DNA from: Bacteroidales bacterium
Lineage (GTDB): Bacteria > Bacteroidota > Bacteroidia > Bacteroidales > VadinHA17
Direction of reading: 5' to 3'
DNA: 10,755 nucleotides
NCBI GenBank assembly: GCA_003162595.1
Contig: PMNJ01000372.1
Span: 5,060 to 15,814 of the forward strand
A model generated the notes under the pieces. It was not told the DNA's origin and made no database searches. It saw only the letters and a program-made list of their open reading frames with translations. Below are positions 1 through 7,873 of this stretch, piece by piece. The position numbers and the translations under genes are program-made. How positions within the stretch are numbered: position 1 is the stretch's first letter; each line of letters starts with the position of its first letter.

Positions 1-670
1 TTGAGTCCTCGTGTAATCTGTCACCGTATGTTGATTCGGTAATAAGAATATCAGCCTGCGGAAAAGGCTGGGGTGGTGCAAGTATCTGGTCAACCGGTCT
101 GCCTATATCTCCCGTATAAGCTATTTTTTTTAATTGTCCGTTTTCGACTATTTCTATATTGGCTACCCCGCTGCCAAGCATATGTCCGGTACCGGTGAAT
201 CTGACCTTAATGTTTTCATCAATCCTGAATTTCATCTCATTTGGCACTCCGATAAAGAGGCCCATACAAGCAGTAGCATCTGCCTGTGTATAAATTGGAG
301 CCACCTGGGGAAGCCCTTTTTTTACCCTGCGTTTATTGAACGTAATTGTATCATGTTCCTGAATAAAGGCAGAATCAGCCAGCATAATAGCACACAGATC
401 GCGTGTTCCGTTTGTACAAATCACTGATCCCCTGAATCCCAGTTTATAAACGTATGGGATCAACCCGGAATGATCTATATGTGCATGTGTAAGAATTATA
501 TGATCAATCTGCGACGGATCAAACATAAGGTCCCTGTTCATACTATCTGTTTCAAGTCCCTTACCCTGGAACATCCCGCAATCAAGAAGAATTTTCTTAC
601 CTGAATCTGTTATAATGAGATGTTTACTCCCGGTTACTTCCCTTGCTGCGCCTATAAATTTAATTTTCAT
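1..670 (-). CDS. MBL-fold / beta-CASP RNA-metallohydrolase-like protein, N-terminal part (cut by window edge)
   Basis: The reading frame is open from an ATG at 668-670 to the left edge, giving 223 visible residues with no stop; the C-terminal part is outside. The N-terminus MKIKFIGAAREVTGS is the usual start of the beta-CASP branch of metallo-beta-lactamase hydrolases (COG1236/Ysh1-like). Metal-binding signatures are in order: THAHIDHSG at residues 61-69 (H62, H64, D66, H67), TGHMLGSG at about 160-168 (H163), TGD at 186-188 (D188) and the family block ESTYGDR at 212-218. Known members are zinc-dependent nucleases acting on RNA, related to CPSF73 and RNase J; many bacterial copies have unproven substrates. 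The beta-CASP domain itself would lie in the missing part. The upstream region shows no Shine-Dalgarno sequence. The family call is firm, the exact RNA substrate unknown. Confidence 0.9.
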   Translation of the reverse strand, partial: MKIKFIGAAREVTGSKHLIITDSGKKILLDCGMFQGKGLETDSMNRDLMFDPSQIDHIILTHAHIDHSGLIPYVYKLGFRGSVICTNGTRDLCAIMLADSAFIQEHDTITFNKRRVKKGLPQVAPIYTQADATACMGLFIGVPNEMKFRIDENIKVRFTGTGHMLGSGVANIEIVENGQLKKIAYTGDIGRPVDQILAPPQPFPQADILITESTYGDRLHEDS

Positions 671-690
671 TTTTATGTTAGATTAAGAGA

Positions 691-698
691 TAAATATA
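691..698 (-). promoter_or_regulatory. Possible Bacteroidota -7 element for the MBL-fold gene
   Basis: On the minus strand the octamer reads TATATTTA, one base off the Bacteroidota -7 consensus TAnnTTTG, and lies about 20 nt before the ATG at 670. No convincing TTTG -33 element is visible at the expected spacing, and the region is AT-rich, so a chance match is quite possible. Confidence 0.25.
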
Positions 699-720
699 AT
701 GAATTATTTAAAGAAGGCGA

Positions 721-764
721 CAGGAAACAGGCACCTGGCAGGCTAATGACTCGAAACGTGAAAC
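721..764. repeat. Intergenic 7-bp-phased degenerate repeat tract
   Basis: The 97-bp gap between the SpoIIE gene stop and the MBL-fold gene start contains short words at 7-bp steps: CAGGAAA, CAGGCAC, CTGGCAG, then the pentamer GAAAC twice exactly 7 bp apart (753-757 and 760-764). Copies are imperfect. No clear rho-independent terminator is visible in this gap. Confidence 0.5.
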
Positions 765-767
765 ATC

Positions 768-3700
768 TTATATCCGTACACATAAAATTGTAACATCATC
801 GATCTGGTTAGCAGAGCCCTTCCACTTTTCAAATTCATTCTCAAGGATACTCTTTTGTTCAGCCATTGGTCTCTGATATATCTCCGATAGTAGTCTCTTA
901 AGGTTATATTTCATATATTTTGATCCTTTAGGACCACCAAATTGATCGGCAAACCCATCCGAAAAGATGTAGATTGTATCACCCTTTTGTACCTTAATCT
1001 CATAATTAGTGAATGTTTCATTTTCACCATAGTATATTCCTATTGGCATCCTGTCGGCCCTGAATTCCTTTAACTCTCCATCCTGAAAAATTAAGAGAGA
1101 GTTATATGCGCCTGAAAATTCGAGTTTTTTTCTGTCTTTATGAAGAATGCAGAAAGCTACATCCATTCCATCAGTGGCTTCTCCCTGCTTGCCTGTCTGA
1201 TGAAGTGATGTTTTGATCTTTTCACGTAACAGGTTTAATACTGTATTTGCCTTAAGATCAGTATTGTTAGTGATTATCTCATCCAATGTTGATATTCCAA
1301 GTGCACTCATAAAAGCCCCCGGAACACCATGGCCCGTACAGTCGGCAACAGTAAAAAAAATATGTTTTTCATCTTCATCAATCCAGTAGAAATCGCCGCT
1401 TACAATATCCCTTGGCTTGAATATTATAAAATAGTCAGAGAATGAATATCTGAAATGCCAATCCTCCGGCAGCATAGCCATTTGGATCCTGCTCGCATAT
1501 TCAATACTGGATGTAATTTCTTGTTTCTGTGCCTCTATTTTCCTGGTCCGCTCTTTTACCCTGGTCTCGAGAATCCGCTTTTCTTTTTTAAGCTGTCTTT
1601 CCCTGAACCTTACTATTCCTATTATTACAATAAATAATGCGCCAAGAATAATTATATAAAAAAATGTTGTTTGAGTAAAGGACGCTTCAATTGTAAATGC
1701 TACAACTTTTGGTTCACTTATATTACCCCATATATCTTTTGCCCTGACCCGTAGAGTATATTTACCTGGCTTTATAAACAGGTTTATTGTATTGGTGTAT
1801 GTCCACTTTGACCATTCCCCATTATCAAGTATCCATTGATACTGAGTTGAATTCTGCTTGATGTATCCTGGCGCCACGATATCAAAATACACATTGTTAT
1901 CACCACTCCCGAACACAATGTCTGAAAGTCTGAAGTTAAAACCTTTCGCGTCAGAGATACTTCTGATAAAAAGACCAACATCAGGCTTAATCGAAGGTAT
2001 TTTATTCCGGACAATTCTGAAGAGTATATTATCTCCGCCAACAACCCAGATATAATCTTTGTCGGTATATATTGAATTAAGATTAACAAATATTTTAAGC
2101 AGAGCCTTGTCATTATTGTCAATACTGCCTGCTGAACTGATATTAATCCATTCATCTTTAATTTTTATCCATGGAATATCAGGCTGGGAGAAAACAAATT
2201 TAACCTTGGCATCATAACCCGTCAATGCCTTTTTGTATTCTGTAAACGAATCAAGTGTACGGTTATAATAACTTACTTTCGATAAGGTAAAAAGGAATAC
2301 AGTATCATTAACAGATTCAATGATAAACCTTTGAGGCAAATCATTTTTAACGGTATATGTCACAGGATTTCCTGAAGGCACGCCATTATTGAGATTAATC
2401 CTGAAAACTTTATCGTCGCTTCCGGCCCACACAGTATTCTCATCAGTCGATACAATTGAATAAATTGAGTGATTAAATGTTTTATCAGGATAAACTGCCT
2501 CCCACTTATTTTTTTTATCAGGTGTAACATAAAAAAAGCCCTCCGAGGTTGCAATATAGTACTTGTTATCCCTGGTAATTCCGCTTATATAATTGATATA
2601 GCCTGAATTTCCTATAGATCTGGCCTGATGACCCGATATTATGAAGAGGCCTTTGTTTGTAGATGCCAGAATTTCATTTCCTGCAGAAATCAGCTGCTTA
2701 CATTTTTCATTTAGACCCTCAACTTTCTTATAGACATAGTTAATTGATTTGAGCCTACCGGCTATTTTTTTAAAATATTTTGGTTCGGGCAACTTTATTT
2801 CGGGAGGCCTAATTACTCTTTGTTCCTTTTCCGGTGCAACCTGAGCAACAGAAGGAACTTGTTTCTTGCCGAATATTTGCGCAAAAATGCTTTTCCTTGT
2901 CTTCTGCGGCTCTTTGGCCAGTTGTTGAACTGGCATATTTCGTATGACTACCTGGTTTGGTGGCCCTGAGGATTCTTCATTCCTTACCAGAACTTCAACC
3001 TCTGTATAATTTTTTACCTCCTTAAGATAGTATACACCCTCACTTGTTGCCACATATAATTCATTATTGTGCCAGAGGGATGTGATAAGATTACCCTTCA
3101 ATCCAGGATAAATACTGAAATTAGCAACCGGTAAACTCAGATCGGCACGGGTAAGTCCATACTGATGAGAAAGCCAGAGACCATGATTGTTGTCCACCCC
3201 GAGAGCAAAAATTTCATCATCTGGTAATCCGTTTATGTAATTAATCGTATGTTTAAGTTTTCCACTCTTCTTTTCCACGACCAATGCTCCTCCATCGAGT
3301 GTCGAAAAGGCATACAGGCTATCAGAAATTAATAATCCTTCAGATAGAATATTTTGCCGGAGATAACCCTCATCCTTAATCTTGTAATCATAGTATTTTA
3401 TCCCATCAAATAGAGAAAGGTCACCATTGCTTTTTCCAATCAGTACAAGATTATTGTTGTACGGAAGACCGAAAAGGATCTCTTCATCCTTTGACAGGTA
3501 ACCAGTAACTATTGGGAATAAGGTATCGCTTTCAAGTCTGTAAAGTCCTTTTGAGAAAACATTAATGAAAGTATTTTTAGGGGTGATAAACATCCCGGTA
3601 AAAGGTTCATTTTCCTTCTGTCTGAGGCGAAGTTCAAGTTTTCCTGAATTTATATTGTGCCTGCTAATGCTTTGTTCACCGTAGAAATATATAGTAGAAT

Positions 3701-4082
3701 CAGTATAAATGATCCTTGTTATTAATCCAAGAGATGACGAATCACCGGAGATTGAAAAATATCTGTAGCTTCCTTTATCATCCCTTGAAAGATATCCATA
3801 ATTGTTCTCTCCTCCCACATAGACTTTCCTCTCCTGTGCATTGTATTTAAGAGAATAGGGAATCGCAGGAATAGGGATAGAATTCCAGTTCTGACCATCA
3901 AATGTGAGAATTCCTCTTCTGTTGGCGAACAACATAACATTCTTGTCATCCTGGCATATAGCCCAGTTCTGGTTCTCAATCTCGCTGCTTTCCTTAAAAT
4001 TAGTAAGTAATGGAGCTCCCTCCTGTGCCTTAAGTGTATAAACAATAAGTAAAAGAAAAACCGGTGAAAGTATTTTCTTCAT
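768..4082 (-). CDS. Periplasmic propeller / Y_Y_Y sensor with cytoplasmic SpoIIE-type PP2C serine/threonine phosphatase
   Basis: This 1104-residue protein is a one-component membrane sensor. Residues 1-20 form a signal peptide (MKKILSPVFL..., ending KAQ). About residues 25-720 are weakly repeated beta-propeller blades of the two-component-regulator propeller type, with strands such as GLWLSHQYGLTRADL and GLFIISG. About 730-798 is a Y_Y_Y domain (YQWILDNGEWSKW, GKYTLRVRAKDIWGN). A single membrane helix lies at about 807-826, a charged coiled coil at about 828-865, and a SpoIIE phosphatase domain to the end. The PP2C metal-binding acidic motifs are intact: VSGDFYW (D897), ADCTGHGVPGAF (D914), DGMD, FSDGFADQ (D1042) and IDDVTI (D1095/D1096). 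There is no histidine-kinase domain. By family knowledge it dephosphorylates an anti-sigma-factor antagonist (STAS) or similar protein in response to a periplasmic ligand; the partner is not in this window. The ATG at 4082 is preferred over an in-frame TTG at 4091 because it begins the signal peptide directly. No Shine-Dalgarno sequence is seen. Confidence 0.93.
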   Translation of the reverse strand: MKKILSPVFLLLIVYTLKAQEGAPLLTNFKESSEIENQNWAICQDDKNVMLFANRRGILTFDGQNWNSIPIPAIPYSLKYNAQERKVYVGGENNYGYLSRDDKGSYRYFSISGDSSSLGLITRIIYTDSTIYFYGEQSISRHNINSGKLELRLRQKENEPFTGMFITPKNTFINVFSKGLYRLESDTLFPIVTGYLSKDEEILFGLPYNNNLVLIGKSNGDLSLFDGIKYYDYKIKDEGYLRQNILSEGLLISDSLYAFSTLDGGALVVEKKSGKLKHTINYINGLPDDEIFALGVDNNHGLWLSHQYGLTRADLSLPVANFSIYPGLKGNLITSLWHNNELYVATSEGVYYLKEVKNYTEVEVLVRNEESSGPPNQVVIRNMPVQQLAKEPQKTRKSIFAQIFGKKQVPSVAQVAPEKEQRVIRPPEIKLPEPKYFKKIAGRLKSINYVYKKVEGLNEKCKQLISAGNEILASTNKGLFIISGHQARSIGNSGYINYISGITRDNKYYIATSEGFFYVTPDKKNKWEAVYPDKTFNHSIYSIVSTDENTVWAGSDDKVFRINLNNGVPSGNPVTYTVKNDLPQRFIIESVNDTVFLFTLSKVSYYNRTLDSFTEYKKALTGYDAKVKFVFSQPDIPWIKIKDEWINISSAGSIDNNDKALLKIFVNLNSIYTDKDYIWVVGGDNILFRIVRNKIPSIKPDVGLFIRSISDAKGFNFRLSDIVFGSGDNNVYFDIVAPGYIKQNSTQYQWILDNGEWSKWTYTNTINLFIKPGKYTLRVRAKDIWGNISEPKVVAFTIEASFTQTTFFYIIILGALFIVIIGIVRFRERQLKKEKRILETRVKERTRKIEAQKQEITSSIEYASRIQMAMLPEDWHFRYSFSDYFIIFKPRDIVSGDFYWIDEDEKHIFFTVADCTGHGVPGAFMSALGISTLDEIITNNTDLKANTVLNLLREKIKTSLHQTGKQGEATDGMDVAFCILHKDRKKLEFSGAYNSLLIFQDGELKEFRADRMPIGIYYGENETFTNYEIKVQKGDTIYIFSDGFADQFGGPKGSKYMKYNLKRLLSEIYQRPMAEQKSILENEFEKWKGSANQIDDVTILCVRI

Positions 4083-4123
4083 AGAAATCAATTCTCAGAT
4101 TAGTTAACCTGTATTCTGAAGTT

Positions 4124-4131
4124 TAAATGTA
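4124..4131 (-). promoter_or_regulatory. Possible Bacteroidota -7 element for the SpoIIE-type gene
   Basis: The minus strand reads TACATTTA about 42 nt before the ATG at 4082, one base off TAnnTTTG. No clear -33 TTTG stands at the usual distance upstream. The 126-bp gap to the upstream permease gene is long enough to hold a separate promoter, which is the main reason to list it. Confidence 0.28.
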
Positions 4132-4163
4132 AAGAAAAAATCTAATAACTGTTCATTCCTGAT

Positions 4164-4205
4164 CCGGAAGTCGGAAGTAGCTTGTACATCTGACTGCTGA
4201 CATGC
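4164..4205. repeat. Intergenic 7-bp-phased degenerate repeat tract
   Basis: The gap between the GntP-type permease and the SpoIIE gene holds an exact tandem duplication of the 7-mer CGGAAGT (4165-4171 and 4172-4178). In the same phase it is followed by related pairs TAGCTTG/TACATCT and GACTGCT/GACATGC. The rest of the gap has no recognisable gene or strong hairpin. Confidence 0.55.
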
Positions 4206-4208
4206 ATA

Positions 4209-5528
4209 TCATTTTACAAAAAGACTTAGTATCAAAACCCCTATCAATCCGGTTATACCGATAGAAGTTTCCATAACACTCCACGTTTTAAGAGTATCCT
4301 TAATACTGAGATTGAAGTATTCTTTGAACAGCCAGAATCCGCCGTCATTTACATGACCGAACATCAGACTTCCCGAGCCGATAGCAAGTACCATAAGTTC
4401 AGGATTAACTGATCCTCCTGTAACTAATGGCAGAACTATACCTGCTGTAGTAATTCCAGCGACAGTAGCCGAGCCAACGCAAAACCGGAGTATTGTAGCA
4501 ATCAACCATCCGAGAAACAATGGCGATAGAGAAGACTGGCTCAGCATTTCACCTATATATTTGCTTACTCCGCTGTCTACCAGAACCTGCTTGAGAGCGC
4601 CCGCGCCGGCAATAAGCAACATAATCATTGTAATAGTTGTTACTGAATGAGCCAGGGAATTCATGATGTCTGTAATTTTTCTCCCTCTTGCCAGACCAAG
4701 AGTACAAATAGAGAACAAAACAGCTATAAGCATGGCAATTACAGGATTCCCTATATATCCGAGAATTTTTCTTATTCCGTTATCTACCGGTAACAGGAAT
4801 CCGGCTACTGTTGAAATAGTTATTAATAGAACCGGAAGAAGCGAAGAAAAGAAACTAACCCAAAATCCCGGCAACTCTTCATCGGTCATAACTTTCTGGT
4901 TTATAAATTCCTGTAAGGGTTTAGCTTCTATTTTACTCAGGGCTTTTGACAAAATGGGACCCGAAATAATTATAGCAGGAATTGCAACCATTATTCCATA
5001 TATTAAGGTTTTTCCAAGATCTGCATGGAAAAGGGTAACAATCGCTGTTGGTGCAGGATGAGGAGGAAGGTAACCGTGAGTTACAGAAAGTGATGCCAGC
5101 ATCGGTAATCCAACATACAGCAATGGCAGTCCTGTCGAAGCAGCAACAGTGAAAACCAAAGGAATCATAATAAAAAACCCAACATCATAGAAAAGTGAAA
5201 TACCAACAATAAAACCAGTTAGCATTAATGCCAGTTGAATATGTTTAATACCAAAAGCATTGACAAGTTTGGACGTTATTTTCTGAGCAGCTCCACTTTC
5301 AGAAACCAGTTTTCCAAGCATAGCACCGAAACCAAGAACCAGTACAAGAAAACCCAAAGTACTTCCGATACCATTTTCAATAGATACAACGGCGTTATCA
5401 ATGGACATACCTTCAGTCAGCCCCACTGCAAGAGAAACAATGACGAATGATAAAAACGAATTGAATTTGAGTACTAGTATGAGGAAGAGCAGAAGGCATA
5501 TACCGAGGATAACAATGATTAGAGGCAT
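4209..5528 (-). CDS. GntP-family gluconate / sugar-acid:H+ symporter
   Basis: This inner-membrane permease has 439 residues, close to the usual 440-450 of the GntP family. It is hydrophobic throughout, with roughly a dozen membrane segments beginning at the N-terminus (MPLIIVILGICLLLFLIL). Family signatures are visible: the conserved HGYLPPHPAPTA at 151-162, GSATVAGITTAG at 352-363, and GHVNDGGFWLFKEYF at 391-405 near the C-terminus. Characterised members carry gluconate, fructuronate, D-serine or related small hydroxy-acids by proton symport; the substrate here cannot be told from sequence. It lies 103 bp downstream of the Gfo/Idh/MocA gene in the same direction, so it plausibly imports the substrate of the neighbouring dehydrogenases. 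Start is ATG without a Shine-Dalgarno sequence; stop is TGA. The family call is secure. Confidence 0.94.
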   Translation of the reverse strand: MPLIIVILGICLLLFLILVLKFNSFLSFVIVSLAVGLTEGMSIDNAVVSIENGIGSTLGFLVLVLGFGAMLGKLVSESGAAQKITSKLVNAFGIKHIQLALMLTGFIVGISLFYDVGFFIMIPLVFTVAASTGLPLLYVGLPMLASLSVTHGYLPPHPAPTAIVTLFHADLGKTLIYGIMVAIPAIIISGPILSKALSKIEAKPLQEFINQKVMTDEELPGFWVSFFSSLLPVLLITISTVAGFLLPVDNGIRKILGYIGNPVIAMLIAVLFSICTLGLARGRKITDIMNSLAHSVTTITMIMLLIAGAGALKQVLVDSGVSKYIGEMLSQSSLSPLFLGWLIATILRFCVGSATVAGITTAGIVLPLVTGGSVNPELMVLAIGSGSLMFGHVNDGGFWLFKEYFNLSIKDTLKTWSVMETSIGITGLIGVLILSLFVK

Positions 5529-5543
5529 AAAAATAATATAAAT

Positions 5544-5613
5544 GATTACTGGTTGATGGTATGTTTAGTATCTTGTATTTTCTTAATCTTCATTCATCAC
5601 CTATCTCCTATAT
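5544..5613. repeat. Intergenic 7-bp-phased degenerate repeat tract
   Basis: Ten successive 7-mers fill most of the gap between the Gfo/Idh/MocA and permease genes. Adjacent pairs are alike: GGTTGAT/GGTATGT, TTAGTAT/CTTGTAT, ATCTTCA/TTCATCA and CCTATCT/CCTATAT, with one to three differences each. A short alternating TA run follows at 5609-5617. No promoter or terminator could be recognised with confidence. Confidence 0.45.
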
Positions 5614-5631
5614 ATATAATTCATTTCATCT

Positions 5632-6750
5632 CTATTGCCTTCCATCAAAGCCAGCTTCTGGTTTCAGGGGAAACTTTACAGGCATATTATCGCGTGTGGA
5701 ACGGTAGATTGCGGTGAAAAGTTCTACAGTCTTTCGGCCATCTTCTCCTGTAACAGCCGGATCTATTCCATTCCCTAATGAATGAAGAAAATCTTCTATC
5801 TGGTATTGGATATATCTCACGGTAGGATCACAATTATTAAAAATCACAGTATCCTCCCTGATCCATTGTTTCAATAAGTATTCTTCTCCGGGAATGGTCC
5901 AAAGATCATTCACCGGGGGTTCTGTAACACCTGTGCTGCCGGCTATGAACATAGCACCTCCGTCAGTCTGTACTCCTACAGATGCACCATTTTTACCGTG
6001 AACATGAACTCTACCATAAAGGCCTGGCTTCTGAGAGTTACTGACCAGTATATTTCCGACTGCCCCATTTTTAAATTTAACAATTGCCAGTGCCGTATCA
6101 TCTACCTCGATATATGGATGGTTCAGATTCTTCCATATGCCATAGACTTCATCAATTTCACCCATATACCATAAGAGGATGTCCAGCTGATGCGGAGACT
6201 GGTTAACAAGAACGCCTCCGCCTTCAGTTTTCCATGTTCCTCTCCATGCATCAGAATCATAATACGCTTTATCACGCCAACCCAGCATATTGACCACAGC
6301 CAGCACTGGTTTCCCGATCTTCCCCTTTTCTATAGCCAGCTTAACTCTTTTTACCGGTTCATACCATCTCCTCTGACTTATTACTCCTAATCTTACAGAG
6401 CTGCTTTTACAGGTTTGGATAATATCGTCACAATCCTGAAGATCTGAAGCCAATGGCTTTTCAACCAGAACATTAGCCCCTGCCAATGCTGCTTCAACCG
6501 CAGGTAATTTATGATATGGATGGGCGGTACAGACAATTACAAGATCAGAATTGTTTTCTTTTACCATGTCAGAAATATCTGTGTAGGAACGTGTTTTATA
6601 AAGCGTAGCAAAATCTTCAGCTTTAGTGGTTGTCCTGTTCCAAACCCCTGCCAGTCGAGCATTTGGTATGTTACGGATAGCCTTTGCATGAAGATGAGCC
6701 ACTTTACTGCATCCTGCGATTGAAATGTTGTAAATCTTTTCAGTTATCAT
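5632..6750 (-). CDS. Gfo/Idh/MocA-family NAD(P)-dependent oxidoreductase
   Basis: This is a 372-residue cytoplasmic dehydrogenase of normal family length. The N-terminal Rossmann fold starts YNISIAGCSKVAHLHAKAI (residues 7-25). The central glycine of the usual GxGxxG/A is serine (S15), a mild departure. The family hallmark EKP is at 97-99, with K98 the expected catalytic lysine. The C-terminal substrate domain carries GGGVLVNQSPHQLD at 177-190, with H187 the expected catalytic histidine. The tail (VTGEDGRKTVELFTAIYRS) is typical of sugar and inositol dehydrogenases. Members oxidise or reduce one hydroxyl of sugars, inositols or sugar derivatives with NAD(P); the substrate here is unknown. It follows the MDR dehydrogenase by 48 bp, so the two are very likely cotranscribed, perhaps as successive steps of one pathway. 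No signal peptide is seen. Confidence 0.92.
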   Translation of the reverse strand: MITEKIYNISIAGCSKVAHLHAKAIRNIPNARLAGVWNRTTTKAEDFATLYKTRSYTDISDMVKENNSDLVIVCTAHPYHKLPAVEAALAGANVLVEKPLASDLQDCDDIIQTCKSSSVRLGVISQRRWYEPVKRVKLAIEKGKIGKPVLAVVNMLGWRDKAYYDSDAWRGTWKTEGGGVLVNQSPHQLDILLWYMGEIDEVYGIWKNLNHPYIEVDDTALAIVKFKNGAVGNILVSNSQKPGLYGRVHVHGKNGASVGVQTDGGAMFIAGSTGVTEPPVNDLWTIPGEEYLLKQWIREDTVIFNNCDPTVRYIQYQIEDFLHSLGNGIDPAVTGEDGRKTVELFTAIYRSTRDNMPVKFPLKPEAGFDGRQ

Positions 6751-6757
6751 CGTGAAT

Positions 6758-6771
6758 ATTTCGGATTTCGG
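6758..6771. repeat. Exact tandem duplication of a 7-mer in the dehydrogenase-dehydrogenase gap
   Basis: The 48-bp gap contains ATTTCGG twice in direct tandem (6758-6764 and 6765-6771). It lies just upstream of the Gfo/Idh/MocA start codon. The unit length matches the phased tracts in the other spacers. Confidence 0.6.
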
Positions 6772-6798
6772 GATGGTTTATCTTAATAATCCTTAATT

Positions 6799-7830
6799 TT
6801 AAGGAACAAGTATTACCTTATTAATGGCATCTTCCTTTTTGTGAAGCTTTTTAAACCATAAAGCTCCTTCCGATAGAGGCACAACAGCTGAGATCTGATC
6901 ATCAACATGAATCTTTCCCGTTTCCAGTAACTTAAGAACTGTTTCATATTCACCTCTGATTGCGCAACTTCCAAGTATTTTTAACTCGCTGGTAACAACT
7001 TTTTGAAGAGGAAAATTAATCGAGGGAGAGATATTTCCGACTAAAACAATTTTTCCGCCTTTCCGTAGGACATCAATAGCAATACTCACTGATTCACTTT
7101 TCCCGACAGCTTCAAAAGAGATATCTGCTCCTCTGTTATTCGTCAGAGCAAATGTTTTTTCTCCAATATTAACTTCCGTTGAGACAAATGTATGGTCCGC
7201 TCCTGCCATTACGGCTTCTTCAAGTCGTTTTGGATTAATATCAATGGCAATGATCTCTGAAGCACCCGAAATTTTAAGAAGTTTCAAAATAAAAATCCCG
7301 ATCATACCTGCACCTACAACAACACAACTATCTCCGGTTCTGACCCCTGCTGTATTCAACGAATGAAGAGCTACTGCGATAGCCTCCACCATTGCAGCCT
7401 GTTCAAAAGAGACTTTCTCAGGTATTCTATACAGGATATGTTCGGGAATTGCAATAAATTCAGCGAATGCGCCATCTCTTTTATATGTCCCCGGTGATAC
7501 ACCGAGAACCTCGCGGTTGTCGCTGAGATTATACCTGCCTTCCAAAGTGAACCAGTCATTCAGCTTATAAACAGTTGAATCAAAAGTTACCCTGTCACCT
7601 GGTTGCCAAATGTTAACGTTTGATCCGGTTTTCACTATAACCCCGGATGCCTCATGACCCATAATAACAGGTGGAATTCTCCGTCCTGTACTACCATCCA
7701 TTCCATGGACATCAGATCCACAGATACCACAAGCCATGATCTTTACAAGTACTTCGTCACTCTTTATGACCGGGTCCGGAACATCTTTATAAACAAACTC
7801 ATTATACTTTTCAAGTACCAGGGCTTTCAT
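6799..7830 (-). CDS. Zinc-type MDR alcohol/polyol dehydrogenase lacking structural-zinc cysteines
   Basis: This 343-residue member of the medium-chain dehydrogenase family most resembles the sorbitol / threonine / galactitol-phosphate dehydrogenase branch. Catalytic zinc ligands appear present: CGICGSD with C37, GHE with H59 and E60, and E149 in the MVEAIAVALHS block. The NAD-binding Rossmann motif GAGMIG is at 173-178, with acidic D197 after the second strand (AIDINP), favouring NAD over NADP. The lobe that normally holds a second, structural zinc through four cysteines aligns to residues 89-103, but those positions read K, D, T and S, so this zinc site is missing while GRYNL is kept. It is expected to interconvert a secondary alcohol and ketone of a sugar or polyol; the substrate is unknown. 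It lies 43 bp after the ABM lipoprotein gene and 48 bp before the Gfo/Idh/MocA gene. Confidence 0.92.
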   Translation of the reverse strand: MKALVLEKYNEFVYKDVPDPVIKSDEVLVKIMACGICGSDVHGMDGSTGRRIPPVIMGHEASGVIVKTGSNVNIWQPGDRVTFDSTVYKLNDWFTLEGRYNLSDNREVLGVSPGTYKRDGAFAEFIAIPEHILYRIPEKVSFEQAAMVEAIAVALHSLNTAGVRTGDSCVVVGAGMIGIFILKLLKISGASEIIAIDINPKRLEEAVMAGADHTFVSTEVNIGEKTFALTNNRGADISFEAVGKSESVSIAIDVLRKGGKIVLVGNISPSINFPLQKVVTSELKILGSCAIRGEYETVLKLLETGKIHVDDQISAVVPLSEGALWFKKLHKKEDAINKVILVP

Positions 7831-7873
7831 AATATAAGGATTAGGTTATGCAAAAACAGGATGAAGCTACAGA

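Noticed and set aside
134..427. Plus-strand open frame of 97 codons at the left edge.
   Set aside because: It lies antisense within the MBL-fold gene, whose metal-binding motifs are clear on the minus strand; the plus-strand product resembles no known family.
4083..4091. Upstream TTG start that would add three residues to the SpoIIE-type sensor.
   Set aside because: The ATG at 4082 starts a clean signal peptide, while the TTG has no Shine-Dalgarno support.
4663..5061. Plus-strand open frame of 132 codons inside the permease gene.
   Set aside because: It is the antisense shadow of a clear GntP-family protein and shows no family features of its own.
5605..5620. Alternating TA run as a promoter or terminator.
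   Set aside because: It lacks a TAnnTTTG form at a sensible distance from the permease start and forms no GC-containing stem.
6791..6804. Perfect small inverted repeat CCTTAA-TT-TTAAGG at the end of the MDR dehydrogenase gene, as a terminator.
   Set aside because: The stem is only six weak base pairs with a two-base loop, overlaps the stop codon and has no following U-run; the next gene is 48 bp away in the same direction.
7831..7873. The 43-bp gap between the ABM lipoprotein and MDR dehydrogenase genes as a regulatory site.
   Set aside because: No -7 element, hairpin or clear repeat was found; it looks like an ordinary intra-operon spacer.
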